Below, in pieces: positions 33,061 through 33,645 of a stretch of 33,645 bases of DNA. The stretch is taken from assembly GCA_011389815.1 (NCBI GenBank), contig JAABTP010000030.1, forward strand, positions 1 to 33,645. Direction: 5' to 3'. Every line of letters begins with the position of its first letter. The first letter of the stretch is position 1. This DNA comes from Desulfobulbaceae bacterium. Its GTDB lineage: Bacteria > Desulfobacterota > Desulfobulbia > Desulfobulbales > Desulfobulbaceae. Both the position numbers and the translations under genes were made by a program. The notes under the pieces were generated by a model. The model was not told the DNA's origin and did not search any database. It worked only from the letters and a program-made list of their open reading frames with translations.

Positions 33061-33510
33061 GTGGATAATTCTCGTTTGGAAATAGCTGTGGGATTCTTCC
33101 TTGTTCTTGGTTTTGTGGCCTTTGGCTGGCTTGCTCTTCAGCTTGGCGAGGTTTCCTTGTTCAGTGATGCCAGTACCTATACCATTGATGCTGAATTTGA
33201 AGATGTCTCTGGAGTTAAAGTAGGGGCAGAGGTTCAGATAGCTGGTGTTGCAATAGGGTCGGTGACACAATTAAGCCTGAGCAAAGATAGTTTGGCAATG
33301 GTCACCTTACAAATAGATAAGGATATTCATTTGGCAAGAGATTCAATGGCCTCGGTGAAATCTCAGGGCATTATTGGAGATAAGATTATTCAGATCACTC
33401 CAGGGGGTGATGAAGAGATGTACCAGGAAGGTGATGTGATTGTGGATACAGAGTCTTCAGTTGATCTGGAGTCCCTGATTTCCAAGTTCGCCTTTGGCGG
33501 AGTTAAATAA
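33061..33510 (+). CDS. mlaD: MlaD-family periplasmic lipid-binding protein
   Basis: The 149-residue protein has one N-terminal membrane helix (about 7-28) and an MCE domain: YTIDAEFEDVSGVKVGAEVQIAGVAIGSV, then SQGIIGDKIIQITPGG. MlaD forms the hexameric ring that collects phospholipids in the periplasm. The start is GTG with GGAG 8 nt upstream. It is 102 bp after mlaF; this gap has an imperfect AAGAGCACG...CGTGCCCTT hairpin (32973-32996) that may set relative expression. MlaC or MlaB is not in the window. Confidence 0.92.
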   Translation: MDNSRLEIAVGFFLVLGFVAFGWLALQLGEVSLFSDASTYTIDAEFEDVSGVKVGAEVQIAGVAIGSVTQLSLSKDSLAMVTLQIDKDIHLARDSMASVKSQGIIGDKIIQITPGGDEEMYQEGDVIVDTESSVDLESLISKFAFGGVK

Positions 33511-33645
33511 AGTCCCCATCCTCAGTGGGAAGGGCTATGACAAAAGCATCTAAAAATACTTTCTACGAGTAACCGTTCACCCCCCTCATTCCACACAAAA
33601 AAAGATTGGACAAAAAAAGAAGATCACGATAGTTTAAGGGTCACA
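33511..33645. other. Region after mlaD to the window end
   Basis: A small CCCA...TGGG hairpin follows the mlaD stop. An 11-codon frame (33537-33572, MTKASKNTFYE) has GGAAGGG just upstream, but it is too short to call. No further gene is visible; the next mla gene, if present, lies outside. Confidence 0.35.

Overview
The window reads as chromosomal DNA of an anaerobic, Gram-negative, Deltaproteobacteria-like bacterium, most likely Desulfobulbales (Desulfobulbus or cable-bacterium relatives). I infer this from protein style and gene order (ftsE-ftsX-envC-ctpA; rimP-nusA-ylxR-infB-rbfA-nrnA-truB-rpsO-pnp), the CooC-type ATPase, the Aquifex-type aconitase, the short ACT-domain SerA and a c-di-GMP-I riboswitch. 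No marker gene names the genus.

Layout. 1-6315 (minus strand): the start of an unidentified gene, a GspE/PilB-like secretion or pilus ATPase, a membrane-anchored retropepsin-like protease, an AAA-like/PD-(D/E)XK protein and a DUF445 membrane protein. 6578-11600 (plus): a CooC-like nickel-type ATPase directly ahead of ftsE, ftsX, an envC-like activator and ctpA, which together form an envelope-division cluster. 11651-19862: a near-consensus promoter, tRNA-Gly(CCC), a terminator, then the translation and transcription-factor operon rimP-nusA-ylxR-infB-rbfA-nrnA-truB-rpsO, closed by a terminator. 20008-21364: an EEP-family nuclease/phosphatase gene and an unrecognised partner, lodged between rpsO and pnp, which are usually adjacent. 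21429-23636: pnp with its own promoter and a structured leader. 23716-25053 (minus): a receiver protein with PATAN-like and roadblock-like parts.

25585-26790: a 3-phosphoglycerate dehydrogenase gene broken by one in-frame TAG. 26817-28073: a promoter, a c-di-GMP-I riboswitch, a small hydrophobic ORF and a bacteriohemerythrin, a likely c-di-GMP-controlled oxygen-binding module. 28689-30620: aconitase, preceded by a non-coding stretch with two identical 20-bp palindromic sequences exactly 300 bp apart. 31350-33510: mlaE-mlaF-mlaD, an outer-membrane lipid-asymmetry ABC system, preceded by a promoter and two tandem 70-bp structured repeats.

The most interesting items are the riboswitch-ORF-hemerythrin unit, the CooC-like gene joined to ftsEX, the two-gene EEP cassette inside the rpsO-pnp locus, the amber codon in serA and the two unexplained repeat families. 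I see no complete insertion sequence, CRISPR array, prophage or rRNA gene. Several start codons were moved from the longest possible ORF on the basis of Shine-Dalgarno sequences; these are stated per gene.
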